DNA of 64,000 nt, taken from contig JAODTK010005684.1 of NCBI GenBank assembly GCA_026419785.1, positions 62,001 through 126,000 of the forward strand, written 5' to 3'. Under the pieces are notes generated by a model. The model was not told the origin of the DNA. It worked only from the letters and a program-made list of their open reading frames with translations, and did no database searches. This DNA is from Sclerodactyla briareus. Taxonomy: Eukaryota > Echinodermata > Holothuroidea > Dendrochirotida > Sclerodactylidae. This document shows positions 36,707 through 49,666 of this stretch, piece by piece. Numbering within the stretch: position 1 is the stretch's first letter; each line of letters starts with the position of its first letter. Both the position numbers and the translations under genes were made by a program.

Positions 36707-37684
36707 ATGGCATATATGAATAACAGCGACGACACAGATAACTATTCCGAGGGCAATGGATTCGAATGGTCCCCTATGTCTTGGGATTGGTGGATATGGT
36801 GCCAAACTGCCCTATCTCTCGTCGGACTCGTCGGAAACGCAAGTATAATTTACATTTACACGTTCAAGTTCAGAAGTTTTTCTATGAATAGACTGATCAG
36901 GGGTCTCGGCATAGCAGACCTATGTACATCTCTCCTACTCGCACCAATCCCAAGGATAGACAGGGTACCCGATTCCTTACTCGGGCAATTCTACTGTAGG
37001 TAATCTACACCAATAACCTCATGTGGATATCGATCGTGTCATCTGTGTACACTCTAACAATGATGTCGATAGACCAGTGCTTGGCCGTTCTCTATCCTCT
37101 CGCGAATAGACTCAGGTTCTCGAAATCGAGGTCTAAGGTCATCATCGCCGGTGTCTGGGTAGCGTCCTTTCTGACCAATGCGTTCACCTACGTGGCGGCT
37201 TACGTGGGGAGGATGGCGAGTGCGTCCACAATCTGGGAGGTCCGACGCTCCAAGCTATCATCGGGGTCTTTCTATTCAGTTTCGAGTACTTCGTCCCCAT
37301 GGTCATAATGGTGACCGCCCACCTACTGACGATGAGGTGTCTCCGGGCTCAGGCCAAATCCCTGATGCAGAACACTAGAACAGGAACGGAGAAGAACGAG
37401 AGGACGCGAAGAGGACAGCATAATGCTACGCGCCCAGCAGCGGGTCCTCAAGATGCTCTTCGTCGTGGTCCTGACTTTCATCGCCTGCTGGACGGCGATC
37501 AGTATGCTTCTTGCTTTTCAACCTTGGGGTCTTGGGATACACGTTTCCTCCTGACTCCATCATACCACACCGGCGTGATCCTGCTTCGTCACTCGTGCGC
37601 GAACCCCTTCATCTACACGGCGAGCAATCCGCAGTTCAGCGAGCCCTGAAGACCTTCTGGGACTCAAGGGAGAACCTCTTCTGA
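36707..37684 (+). pseudogene. Class A (rhodopsin-like) seven-transmembrane receptor, frameshifted copy 1
   Basis: This is a single-exon receptor of about 325 codons, similar to 62307-63401. The start ATG has A at -3 and G at +4, and residue 5 begins an N-glycosylation site. TM1 carries LVGLVGNASII and TM2 carries LGIADL. TM3 ends SIDQCLAVLYPL, with DQC where most class A receptors have DRY. TM4 has the usual tryptophan (AGVWVASF) and TM5 has YFVPMVIM. TM6 reads IACWTAISM, lacking the usual proline of CWxP. TM7 keeps NPFIY, followed by a basic helix-8 segment. The frame is broken by single-base events near 37003, 37208, 37400, 37545 and 37638. It is a plasma-membrane receptor by family; the ligand is unknown. 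It may be a decayed member of a lineage-expanded family, or a real gene with assembly errors. Confidence 0.85.
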
Positions 37685-40085
37685 CGATTTCAAAGGCAAG
37701 GGAAATTCGTCGGCGCGGAATTCGACTGTCATGGTCTCGGCCACGACGCTCGGTTCTAACCGTATATGCCAAACAGCCCAGGACATAGGCAATGGGCATG
37801 TCGTTACACTAACGATAACTGTACGGCATCTAATCGTCGAAGAGTCACCAAGTAAGTTACCATGAATACCTCACCCATCTAGAGATCGGCTATAAACCAG
37901 AGCTAGAAATCAGAGGACAGAAGTAGAGTAAGGCGTTGAATGACGTACGATAAGCTGCGATATGGGCATTATAGCCGAGTAAAGGCCGATACAGTTTTAC
38001 TGATGGACTGATCTCAGGATGTGTGGGTTAACAGGCAGAGTACAAGGTATAGTTAGTATCATACGCTGTGAACAGCGCCATGCTGCGGGGTTGAAAGATC
38101 CCGACACTTCCACCCGAGTCAACCTGACTGGGGAATGTCCGACGACGGGCCAGTGCTTCCCGAACAGCAGTTACTTTACCTGTCCCAGTGTCTTGTGCTG
38201 AACGCCCAGTGAGAAGGTAACAGGTATGACCTAACCGACATTAGAAGTGGAACCCCGATTTACCGGCGCTCCACCAATTGAGGGTAAAATTTCCCCGAAT
38301 GAAATTCATCAATAATATTTCATTTGCTTTACTTAGACCATTTCAATTTGAAAATTGCTGCATGAAAATATGAGAAATATATGATACCACCAAGTATTCA
38401 TTTGAATTCATCAGCTATCGTCCACAATCGAGAAAAAAGTAACACACAAAATCGATGATGGTAAATACTTTTTTCTTGAGATTTAGGTCACCGCCTAATT
38501 ACTCTTTGTGGTAATCTCATTAAACAATCCCGGTTATTGTGGAGGGAGTACTCTTGGCTCATCGCTCTTTTCTCTTATTTGTGACATTTAAATAACATAT
38601 TGCTCATCGTTATATAGCGTTTTTTCTCACGCTGAACTTGTATTTCTGATTTGTCGACACACTATTTTATTTCAAAAAGGTGCGTTTCTGACTCATATTT
38701 GAGGAAATGAAGAAAACCATTTATTCTTGTTCACTCTCACCCGAGGACGAAGATAATCAATGTAAAGCGTTACTGTTATCCTTCCGGATTAGCCTATTTA
38801 GGCAGACATTCGAAGTTAACGTTTCGAGATATTTCATCTCTTTTTTATTGCGGTTCATAAATATTATTTCTAGTACACATAATATCTTCATTTTGGTAAC
38901 TTGTCTCATAGGAGGCTGGCGACGTATAGTATAAACTCTGATTTGAAATTTCCAACAGAAAATATGGATTATTAACTGAATGAGCGTATTTGTAATTTCG
39001 CTTCTCTTCTGGGCGAAGAAGATATTAACCCAACCAAGGCGTCTCGGATTGACCATGTGCCGGCCGAGCGATTCGGGGTACTCCGATCAATAGTTGTTAA
39101 AATAGTTCCTAAATAAGGTAATACTCATTACGGTCATCACCCAGGCTCCGCCGCAAACGTAACAAATATCACATCTCGAAATATTTCTAATTGCGTAGAG
39201 TTATCAACAACAGGGTAGCCCGCCTCCCGGATATGCTAATTTGTCTGAGAGTGTGAATGCCATATTTTTTTTTTTTTTTTTCGAGAATCTTGGATCTCTT
39301 CGTTGTATTTTGGGTTCTGTATTCATTGAGTCGCTGTATTCTTATTTTTCCTGACCCTTTCATGTCTAAACTAGTTAGGACTTTTAATGTGGAAGTGGTG
39401 CTTCCCACGAAATCGCATTTTTCAAGTACTAAAAGACGAAAATATAATTTTCAAAAAGTCTATACACACACAAAAAAAACAGAATCGCTCAGTGTGATTA
39501 TGGCAGTTGGCTGTTTCATTTACAATGGATATGTCACCCGATACACATGTAACATAGCTGCAAGGTTGCAAGGATGGAGGTGAGGTGAAGTGCAACGACA
39601 GCTGATAGTTCCTGGAATGATAGACTCTTACCCACTTTCGTCTTTCGGAAATTGTTCGCTAGTTACAACGATCCAGTATTAGGAACCAATGATAGCGCGG
39701 CTGAACGATTCGGTCTTGACGTATTGTTTATTATATACATTCATTTTTTCTGGCGGCTAAGCGTGAGAGAATTGCAGGTATAAACCGAGTTTGCAGTTTC
39801 AGGTTTATACCGTTGTATTCTATGCATGCCCTTACTTGCTGTAAATTGCCAATACCAAACGCGAGAGGGCCAATCATTAGATCTTTATGAATGATCTGGG
39901 AGCGTTTGTCCTCGTTGTGAATTCGGGTACTCGCGTGCTTTGAACGAGTGTTACGAGGCGGCCGCTCCTGCACAAGTATTCTGTTCTGTATTCTGTATTC
40001 AAGTTAACACACTCTTTTTCTCTCTTCATAGGTTTGAGAGGGAACGTTTTGGCTCCAACCAACCGGCATATATTCCGTAACACGG
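37685..40085. other. Intergenic, downstream of receptor copy 1
   Basis: About 60-100 bp of receptor-tail similarity continues past 37684 (ttcgtcggcgcggaattcga is shared with copy 2). Beyond that, I recognise no gene or repeat. A T16 run lies at about 39265-39280. Confidence 0.45.
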
Positions 40086-40424
40086 AAACAGAATACATGC
40101 GAAACTAAAAGTAGGCCTGTATCTGGAACGTGTAATGTACCACGACCCAATGCCATTCATTTTCTCAGAACATCATACCGTAAGCGAGACAGATTGGGCA
40201 GTGGAAATTTTATTGCTCTATGTCATCTCCGTGCATGGGTTACGCATGGCCACGAACAACGGTTAAACAGAATACATGCGAAACTAAAAGTAGGCCTGTA
40301 TCTGGAACGTGTAATGTACCACGACCCAATGCCATTCATTTTCTCAGAACATCATACCGTAAGCGAGACAGATTGGGCAGTGGAAATTTTATTGCTCTAT
40401 GTCATCTCCGTGCATGGGTTACGC
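40086..40424 (+). repeat. Perfect 160-bp tandem duplication
   Basis: Bases 40086-40245 and 40265-40424 are identical over 160 bp, separated by 19 bp (atggccacgaacaacggtt), giving a period of 179 bp. The unit begins aaacagaatacatgcg and ends gggttacgc. Identity is complete while all other duplications in the window are well diverged, so it is very recent or an assembly artefact. Overlapping frames of 72-92 codons here are by-products. Confidence 0.97.
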
Positions 40425-42817
40425 CAACTTTTTCATGAGCGTTCTACTCATAATAGGTGGAACGAGGCTTGACGAATGCATGACGCTGATTTACCGACAT
40501 CAAAGCATAATGAAAAAGCGTAATTTTTATTACCTAGGTTAGATGTAATTTAGAGTGCAAATGAATTCATTTTGCTATCTTTTATACTCCTTGAATAATT
40601 TAGTAGATTGCCTACAATCCGTTTCACTCGATTCTTTCACTTCACTTTTCATTCCAATTGGTTTGTTGGAATTCATATTAAATATATATAACATGTTCGA
40701 AGCACAAAGTATTGAAATTTGATTCATATTTATTTTATGTTATTCTGTAAAATTTTTGTAGAATGTCTAAATTAATCAATATGAATATATGATTTTGAAG
40801 GCCTATTGCTGATGGAAATATGAGAGATTGGATTGACACAACTCTCTCAATAATGTCACGTGGAATTTCCATTTGGTATGCTATTTGTATTTTTTGCGTG
40901 TAACTCGAGTGTTTGATTTAGATACACATTCGATGAGCCCGAACTCATGCCGTAACACTTGAATGAAGTATTCCTAAAAATATAGACTGAGGTGATGTCC
41001 AATCCAATAAAATTTCCAGCTAATTCTGGCAAAGACTCAGTTTAAGAACGGCTTTGTTGTACCATGAAATTTCGCTTACTTAAGTAACAACTGTATAAAA
41101 AGTTCGCGTCGAATCGAATGTCTTTTGATACAATTCCCTGTTCATTTCATATGCAAATTGTTATCATAGCAGATAATTCGCACCGCACCTCGGTTACACA
41201 TTGTTCTCTCCGTGCTTAGCACTCGTACGTGGCAGTCGTGCAATTATGTTGTAACACCCGTTAGCACATCCCGTCGACCTGTCAACATATAGTTAGTTAA
41301 TAGATTGCCCAAGCAAATGTTATTGTGCTAATCATTATTCAACGTGTCCTCAATTGTCTCGACTCCCTCATTCTCTCTGAGATCGTCCCCGTTCGAAAAA
41401 AAAACATGAGTATTTTCTGCTTCGTCATCCACCACGTTACATCATCACGAACGACCATTACCCGTTTTCCTATCAACATGAATTCCAGAACAATTTCGAC
41501 ATTATATGTCTGAAGTAACAAAGTTGACAGTCACGTGACAGTCAGGTAATCACCACAGTCCGTTTTGCCAGCAGTAGCCAAATATGCAACCGGCATATCC
41601 AACAGCCCGGTGATAAAATTTATCAAGTTTGGCCTCAGTACCTTGGTGTGGAGAGGTGGAAGAATAACTCGACCTGCAAAAATTTACCCTAGCATGGAGT
41701 CCCATGTTCACGGATGGTGGGCCTTAACATTACCAGTCCCAAACACTGGCGAGTGGGAGCCACAACGTATATTACCCGAAGAGCGCAACCACTTTCTTAG
41801 AGTTCCGTGCAAACGACATTATTATGGTCCCCCCCCCCATTTCGTAAAGTGGGGACGCCCCCGACCCACCGGTGATTTCATTCACCCTTCCTGTACCCCC
41901 ATGCCAACACATATACGTTTGACAGTGCGAGGGGCATACCGGAGTATTCAGCAAAGTTACAGTGTTCCATGTGAACTAGTAGCAATTCCATGAAATACAT
42001 GCATGGCAGTTCAATTTCCGATAGGCCCTCCTTAATTTTAGATCACCCTTCTGCTATTTGGACCAAGTCCAAGGATGGTGGTTTCCTTTGTTAAAGGAAA
42101 ACCCGAACTGATTGCCCTTGTCTGGTGTTGGTAAAGTGTACCAGTCACGGAGAGGTTCCATTAGCTAATGAAGCCCACAAATGGTCAGCTACCGAAGAAT
42201 TCTGATAATTGCATTCACATGGCAATACATGATCCAGTTCGAAGGGGACAAAACAAACAACGCCCAGACCCTGAATAGTTTTCCACCAGATGATCGCCGT
42301 ATCATGGCCCGGCACGAGTGTAGACCTTCCCGGATAGTGCACTTCTCATCAGCTGAGAACCGGGTACACGAAATTAGACATTGGTGTGGGGGAGAAGGTT
42401 ATCACACGCAGACGGCATTATGCAAACTGTCTAGCCTTGTTTTTCGGCTTCCCATCTCGCAGTCTCAGGGTTTGGAGGCACTCAGGATGAACGTTTCGAT
42501 GCTAAAAGAACAAAACAGCAAACCTGTAATGAGGATTTTTTTTTTTTTTTTGGGGGGGGGGACTCCTGCCCCGATGGGTTTCTCGTCTCTGTTGTCGAAA
42601 ACGAGGTGAACACCTTCATTTCCTCCAACTAGACCTAAAATATGTCCCCTATCCCAGTTAGCTAAAAGGAATGCGAAGGGCGGGAGTCTCTTCCGTTGAT
42701 CCCCACCTGACCCTCCAATATAATTCACAAACTAACATGGCCGAGGATACAGTGCATGGCCTACACAAAGTCAGCTGTTTCTGGCCCACCCTCCAAACAT
42801 TCTCCTAGAATGGGAAA
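40425..42817. other. Intergenic, no supported gene
   Basis: Two frames of 142 codons (41565-41993 and 42181-42609, +) are the longest here. They show no domain, cross C/T/G homopolymers, and are not supported as genes. Homopolymers lie at about 41829 (C) and 42537-42562 (T then G). The rest is AT-rich and unassigned. Confidence 0.4.
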
Positions 42818-42834
42818 TTCTGGCTACGCCACTG
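42818..42834 (-). mobile_element. Solitary hAT-type terminus
   Basis: ttctggctacgccactg is the reverse complement of cagtggcgtagccagaa, a very common hAT terminal inverted repeat in animals. I did not find the partner end, so this marks the edge of a truncated or badly decayed element extending to the left, probably including the T/G tract at 42537. Confidence 0.5.
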
Positions 42835-44947
42835 TTAAGATTTCAGCAAAGTGCTACCTTCATGGAACAGAAAAGGGCACATTAGTAGGCCCTGACATGT
42901 GAATTCCTTTTGAGAACAGAACCAACCACGGAATGATTGATTTTCTTTCATCAACGAGTTATTTAACCTATAAAACTACAACAACATTTGTATAAACATC
43001 ATATAACTAATGCACTATTGATGAAATTTCATGCTAACTCTTCCGATTTATTCCCCTTTCCCCCCTGTACAGAAATCACCGAGACCTTTCACTCAGCAAC
43101 TAGTTCCCCTTAATTTGTTACCTTGGGAGTGGTATAGAGCATATTGCGCAATCCCCATGGTGGAGGTATTTTTTCCAGTGCAGCGGGCAAGGATGCGACA
43201 CCTCGCCATTACTAAGAGAGACTTCCGTGGTCCCAACCTCTTCCCGGCTAAATGACATGAAGTCATATTTTCATTTATTATAGAATATTGTTAGTTTTTT
43301 TTTTTTCTATCGCCCTTCAGTTAGTTGACCATACCATATATATTTAAATCACCCCAAATGTACTCACCTGCTGTCTGTCTTTAATTATTGGTCGCGGGCA
43401 GTTGATGTCCAACGTGTCTTCCACGTAGGGAGGGGGGGGGGGGCATTATTATTCGGTCTCCGTAGCCTTATAGCGCCAAGGTTAAATAGCCGAAACATCT
43501 TGCAATATCCGGCTTGACCTTGTATCGTATCCCCCACTTAAATTTCTCAATTTTGATCGCTGAAGGCGCTCGCCAGACCAATTTTGTCCGGACATTTTAC
43601 CGGTGGGTCTGGTAAAACCCTAAGTTTGCGAGATAGCTGGGCAATTAACCTAGCGGTTTGGCGCAATAACGCCCATGCAGTACTGGCATTCAAATAAAAT
43701 TACATGACACACTGAAATTTACGCTTGACAAACCTCCCGTAAAAATCGAGCGAATTATTACGAACTCCGTAAAAACAAAAAAAAAAAAAAAAAAAAAACT
43801 CGACTAAATAACATATATCGCTGTGACAAGGGCGAAGGCAATTCGACCTATTTTTTTTTCTTTCATCTCCAATGCCGATTAATAAAACCTTTATTATTTG
43901 GCTAGTTGTGCTCTAAAATATTAAGAGTTCAGAGTAGGGTAAAATATGATGTCGGATTGAAGCGCTTCAAGCGATATAGGCGTATTGTAACATGATGGTA
44001 GTATGTCATCAGTCGACCAGTATAGGACTGAAGGGGAAGCTCGTAATAATATGCTGTTCTTTACAGCATCAAAGTGTGGTGCTCAAGTGTCGTTGGAACT
44101 GTCAAAGTAATCAAGGATTTTTTATTCGATTATCCACACCACAAAGCATTCCCAATTGCCTATAATGATTTTGTAAGTGACCCACGATGAAATCATCATA
44201 TCATACAACAATCAGAATTCAGGGAATACTTTGTATTACCGTGGACAGTTAGTTCGCATATTGACTTTTCAAAGGATAGGCCTACTTAAAAAGGCCTATA
44301 ACTTGATCATAATTATAGTCTAACTGCCTAGAGGCCAATGATTCCACAATTCACAGTTTTCAAAAATCTCTCTTATGCAATTTTCAAAATGATTTTCGGC
44401 ATACTTTGGGTGTATATAGATGATTTACACATTGAATCAGAAGACAAGCACGGTCAAATTGATATCGTTATATATCTTGTCATTTCGTCTACGGATCCCC
44501 TCATTATAGCTACGCCAAAGTTTAGAGTTCGTGGCAATTTTCATCTGCAAAGCTCCTGCTTAGATAGTTTTGTCTCTCTAATCACCATCCTCTAATCGAA
44601 TTCGCTCGAATTCAACACAGTACACCCTAGGTCACATTACTTCGAAGCAGAATCTGAATCTATTCAGCCTAGAAAACGGCGGCGAAGAACTTTCTTGAAG
44701 GTTCAAATCAAAAATGGCTATTAGTGCAGAGCTCAGAGGCATATTATAGTGTACCAAGTTAGCATTTGGCCGCTAATCGTGTTTTATGCTATCCCTTCTA
44801 TTACACTAGCAACTCCTCTGCGTCTTTCGTTAGGGTCAGGGTATTGTAAAGCTGCTGCCAACGGTGTGAGACAATTTCTTGTTTATTCTACTTAGAATGC
44901 ATCGCAATTCGGAAAGTCGACTCTCGAGAAGAAGGCACTATTGGCTT
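42835..44947. other. Intergenic with homopolymers
   Basis: No gene was recognised. The stretch holds G14 (about 43431), A22 (about 43776), T runs, and an 85-codon frame at 44338-44595 without family support. Confidence 0.4.
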
Positions 44948-44981
44948 ATTTGATTTGATTTGATTGATTTGATTTGATTTG
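44948..44981. repeat. (GATTT)n microsatellite
   Basis: About six tandem gattt pentanucleotides with one shortened unit. Confidence 0.9.
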
Positions 44982-45897
44982 GAATCTACAGATTCAGGAG
45001 CTGAGTAAGCTCATAGAGTATCGATCGTGAATGAGCACCAGCGATAACTCGCCTCCTCTTCTCTAACAATCCCAACCTGCTCGCGGGACTGCCATTTTAC
45101 GTCCCTCCGGAAAGACGATTAGTGAACTCCAGGCTCCGGCCCTTTCTTGGCCCAGGAGGAGTGGAAGATTTGAGTTCAACATGGCTGCTCACAACCGACT
45201 GACGAGACTTATTGTAAACATCCCAAACCAAACACCAGTAACCCCCTGAAAGTCCACGGCATTACAGAAGAACCATGACGTGAAAACCAGAACCTCGGTC
45301 ATCGCAACTGCACGTAAGCCACCTAAGAAAAGAGTCTGGTGATTGTGAAACTCGAGCCCGGATTGTTTGTTTTGCAAAGCGCGTCACTGATATCGTTTCC
45401 CGCAGTTACATTCCCACCAAAACTTTGGCATGGAGAGTCCGGCACAAACAATGAAAGAAAACAGCTGAACCAATTAGGGCAGCTAAAAGATTTTTCGTGA
45501 CTGAGAAAAAAAAGTAGTCAGTATGGTGTAGTTGAACTAGTTTTTATTGGTCGCTATGCTCAATCTGATTTTTCGAAACTCAATCAGACACTTGAGCAGG
45601 ACTAGATATTAATAGTCGGTCTGATCGGAAAACAGTCTGGTCACGCCCTAACTTAAACTAATTAGTATGTACGGTATTAATTCAGGCCCCCGCTGGACTA
45701 TTTCTTTCACACAGCGTATTGTTCTCTACTCCATTGCCTTTGGCGCACAACAATAAGAACGTTGGAAAGTTGGAACGACTGTCGAAGGGTGGGACCCAAT
45801 ACCACGTGGCATGTTGTGAGCATTTTTTTTAAAAATGATTTGCACAAATTCTAACATAAAAAGTACTCAGATATAATGGTACTTTGCACATCATATA
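44982..45897. other. Intergenic, nothing recognised
   Basis: No gene or repeat was recognised. Confidence 0.4.
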
Positions 45898-46215
45898 TCG
45901 ATTCCCGGTCGAGTCTTACCAAAGACTTGAAAATGGTACCTGTTGCATTCTCGCTAGACGCTAGCAAAAAGGATTAGAGCAGGACCAAACGAGGGGTAGG
46001 CAATTTGCAAGTTCCGTCTGCGTTCGATTACCCCCCACCCCCACATAGAGGGTACCGCCAAGAGGGGCCATTGCCTTATTCCATGTACCTGGTGATGATT
46101 CGCAGCGGACAATAAGTGCAGTATCCAGGTATGCATCCTTGATGGGCCTTGGATAGATCCGATCCTCTGCTCGGGCAAGATACCATGAACCAAAACAAAC
46201 AAAAACAACAACAAC
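45898..46215 (+). repeat. tRNA-derived SINE, 5'-truncated copy
   Basis: The sequence starts within the end of a tRNA-like head (tcgattcccggtcg) and continues with accaaagacttgaaaatgg, then tctcgctagacgctagc. Next come gaggggtaggcaa, ccccccaccccc, then gtacctggtgatgattcgc and gtatccaggt, and it ends in an A-rich tail (about 46190-46215). The same modules occur in the same order at 55061-55430. Frames across it on the minus strand are shadows of the repeat. Confidence 0.8.
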
Positions 46216-48871
46216 TATGACATCATAAGTGTTAGCCCCATGTTGCAACACACACCAGTGGGCATCCTCCACTCCGCACGGTATATCGGAGAGAAAGAAA
46301 TTCAGGCTATAGCATCGATAGTCGGGGATATTGTGGGATGGGCTTAACCGTATCATACATAGTTCACGCTGATAGCAATACAAGCATAGTAGGTTGATAT
46401 TCATCAAATTGTTAAACAGTCGAATAATATAAGGGACCATGCAACTTACATTATTGTATTTTATCAGTCTATGCAATGTAATACATCTGTGTGTGTTGGT
46501 AATCGTTCTAATCGAATGACCTTGACTTGGTTGAACAACAATAAGTTCTCCTCTTCCTCTTCCTCATCTCATCTATAACAAACACACCTATCATAACTTA
46601 GCACATTCTGTCTTCCCTAGACATTGTGTTGACATTTTTCCGTTCAATTTCATCCATCTTGACCATAAATGACTCTACAGACTAGCCCTGAACCGAAGTT
46701 TTTTTTTTTTCAATTTACTATTCAGCTATAGTGGTTCTTGCAACCTACTTGCCTTGTTTCAAATTGGCAGATGCTTGCCGTCTGCCTATATCATGCATTC
46801 AAGTGTTATCTCACCTCCCCTTGGACCCCGACTGACCTTGAAAAGGTACTAAAAACATGGGGGGTTTCGTCCTCTTCATAAGTGAAACCTAAATTGCCTG
46901 AATCTAAACTACTTGAGAGATGGATGGATGTATAGAAGGACACACATTTTTAGGTGTTCGCCTCCGTTAAACCAAGTGACTTATACCCACACAGCATGCT
47001 TCTCTCTCTCTCTGCATAATATATGGCAATCTATAACCGGATACCGTGTACAGACGAAGAGTGTCACAACCACGCGGAAATACATGCGTGATATTCCTTT
47101 GGCCTCTGGTGAGGAATTGACGACAGGCGACCGTCAGATAGACGTGATGACTGTCGGAACAACAGAGCGGTGTGGGCACACTGCGATTCAAGGCGTCATG
47201 TTTGCAACTAATGAACCTATTGAACGGGTCTTCCTTGGTTCTTCCTTCTCTACAAATAACCACATGAGTGCACTCGATCAACATAAAGTGAATGTTATCA
47301 TGTAACTCATTAGTTGCACGGTGACAAAGAAACTGAAACAACTCTCCGAATAAATGACTATTCGTCCTAAAACTGTAATGAATCCAACTTAGCCACCTAA
47401 CGCAACTTCCCATAACTCCGAATAACCCGGTAAAGAGAGTGGGTTAGTTCCTACAACCAATGGATTCGTCGCGTAGAACCCGATGCCAGAGAAAAAAAAA
47501 ATCCGACAAAAACGACCAGCCAACGTGCGTGAAACAACACGCCCGGATTGGAGACAGCTCTGAGGGACATGGTGACAGAATTTTAGGGTCAGTAGGGGCC
47601 TCTTGTAACAGGAAGAACGCAACTTTGTCGTAGTGATTCCTTGCCTCCCCTGGCTAATACTTAATATTTTTCGTAAGGAGATAGGTAGGTAGATCATTCC
47701 GACTGGCGCCATGATATGTCTGGATTGTGTTGAGTTAGTTTCAAGGACAACCTCTCCTCTCTTACCTCAGTCCAAGTTGACTGTCCTTTGCCAACTTTTT
47801 TTGGAGGGGGCAATATATCTACGCAAATTTGCTAGAAACGATAGGGGTTTCTGCATACATGATCTGTACTTAATGTATGATAATGTCTTGGACTGATCTT
47901 GACCTGACGCCAATAAGGTCATCCTCTTCGTAGGCTATGTCAATAACTACATCACCTAATTCCGAACTCGACTGGGATCGAGTTAGTAATGTTCTTTCGT
48001 AGGCATTGATTGGATTTATCCCAAAGCTCCCCCCCCCCCGTTCCTCATAGGCTGAGTTTGAGGACAGACAGGCTGCCGACTAATTCTGCTCGATTTCCGA
48101 GTCGTGTCAGCCAGCATTTTTTTTGGGGGGGTGGGTGGGGAGGGGGGGGGTTCAGCAGCGTCGCCCCCAAACCCCCTAACCCCATAGGCATAAAGCAATG
48201 CATTCCTGTAACCTCCCACGGAGCTATGATCCTTAAGTTGAGGAATGGAAGAATTTTTTTGACTACCGGGTCAAATATTTAAAATGAAGAAAGCATTAGT
48301 CTCAATTGGAATAGCATTTATTGCATAAATCTCGAAACACGTCTTTTCTTTTGGGTTGGGGTAAATTCATCCGATGCAATTATGAAAAAAAAGAAAAACA
48401 TATCTACCATCTATTTTCGACTATATCTGGAGATTGAATTGCCAAATGGTTCCGCATGTCAACACAAGGGTAAAAGTCACGAAACACCATTGATAAATAT
48501 TATTTTACCGGATTGCCAATGAAATATTGGCTACACCGGGGATTGCCCTCTTGTTTCGAACTTGGTCCAACATCGAACTATTTGAGGTAATTCGAGAAGA
48601 AAAGCTGTGGATATTCTTATTATCTCTATTTTAATTCGTTCAGAAGTGTTGACTTCGTATAATTTTATATTTCAGGCCATGCCAACCCGATCTTTTTTCA
48701 TTGATGATGATTTCGAACGACTCTCTTACTATCATAACATTTTTAACACTTCCTTAGGCATAAATGCGGATGTGGTTTGCGGTTGGAACGTGGAAAAATC
48801 ATAATTTTGCGAGGGAGGTTGATATTTAAGACGGAATCAAACATTGTAATAATGTGAAAGAGCTATAAATG
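46216..48871. other. Intergenic with degenerate repeat pieces
   Basis: No gene is supported. Degenerate tgaccttga-type pieces lie at about 46836-46905 (gactgaccttgaaaaggt, then tcctcttcata) and 47896-48000 (tgatcttgacctgacg, then catcctcttcgtagg). A C/T/G homopolymer cluster lies at about 48027-48150. The 130-148-codon frames on opposite strands at 46913-47413 have no domain signature. Confidence 0.4.
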
Positions 48872-48879
48872 TCTAGAAA

Positions 48880-49420
48880 CAGGCGCGGTTCTAGAGGAAA
48901 TATTTTGGGGGGCTAATAGTTTTGTAGACTATCTAAGCGGAGCGCCACCATAGGTTGGCACGTAGAGGCCAAGACATTTTTTGAAAATCTCGGACTGCCA
49001 ATCACCCGAAAGCGGCCTCTCTCGCTTCCATCTGGTTGTTGGATAATCCTCCCATTTAGAGCAATTAACAGGTTCTGGTTGACAAAAAGTTTTTTTTAGA
49101 GTGGCAACATCATTGAAGGGAATCCATGATTGTGGGACTTGCTGTCTGGCCTGTGGTAAAGCAGAGGAGGAAGTTCCTTGAAGTAGGTTTGCTTGGCTTA
49201 TTAAATAGTGTTTTGTGTAGCATGACATTGTTGTGTTGTCAGTTTTCATTCTGCTACGGTTCAATTTTTGGTTGAACTTATTTTACTTTACTGAATAGAC
49301 TATTATCAAATTAAGATAGATCACATCGAGGATTTTTTTTTTTTTTTGGGGGGGGGGCTTGGGAGGCTTTTGGGGTGAAGCCCCCCTAGCCCCCCCCCCC
49401 CCCCCGTAGAACCGCGCCTG
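48880..49420. mobile_element. hAT-type MITE, 541 bp, with target-site duplication
   Basis: The left end caggcgcggttcta and the reverse complement of the right end (tagaaccgcgcctg) are a perfect 14-bp terminal inverted repeat. The flanks ctagaaa (48873-48879) and ctagcaa (49421-49427) match at 6 of 7 positions, fitting an 8-bp hAT duplication with one ambiguous base. G tracts lie inside both ends. The subterminal block atctaagcggagcgccacca, then taggttggca (48931-48960), is shared with 9218, 32577 and 59762. The 111-codon minus-strand frame inside is not recognisable as transposase. Confidence 0.88.
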
Positions 49421-49666
49421 CTAGCAACTCATAAATAAGAACGTTGAATTGCTTTATTAGGAAGATATTATATACATTCAATGGGCCTTGATGCGGCATT
49501 ATATCCGCACCGTACACATAGTAATTTCGTCTACTCAGTGCTCGTTCCATTTCATTCGGATCGTCATTCGCTGCTACGGAACTTTCTTTATCTCTGCAAA
49601 CCAATCTCAGCTCATTAATGAACGTTTCATGTTTGTATTCGCACGAATCTGTCATTTAGGCTAGCT

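Noticed and set aside
36995-37025. A short intron explaining the break after TM2 in receptor copy 1
   Set aside because: The interval is only about 20 bases, too short for an intron. The inverted copy has sequence of nearly the same length there, which fits a simple indel.
41565-42609. Two plus-strand 142-codon frames as a possible two-exon gene
   Set aside because: No domain or convincing splice sites are visible, the frames cross homopolymers, and the area adjoins a hAT terminus.
44338-44595. A YIDDL string suggesting a reverse transcriptase
   Set aside because: No flanking reverse-transcriptase motifs accompany it, and an isolated four-residue match is expected by chance.
46913-47413. 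Overlapping frames of 130 and 148 codons on opposite strands
   Set aside because: Neither has recognisable domains. The overlap and setting in repeat debris suggest chance.
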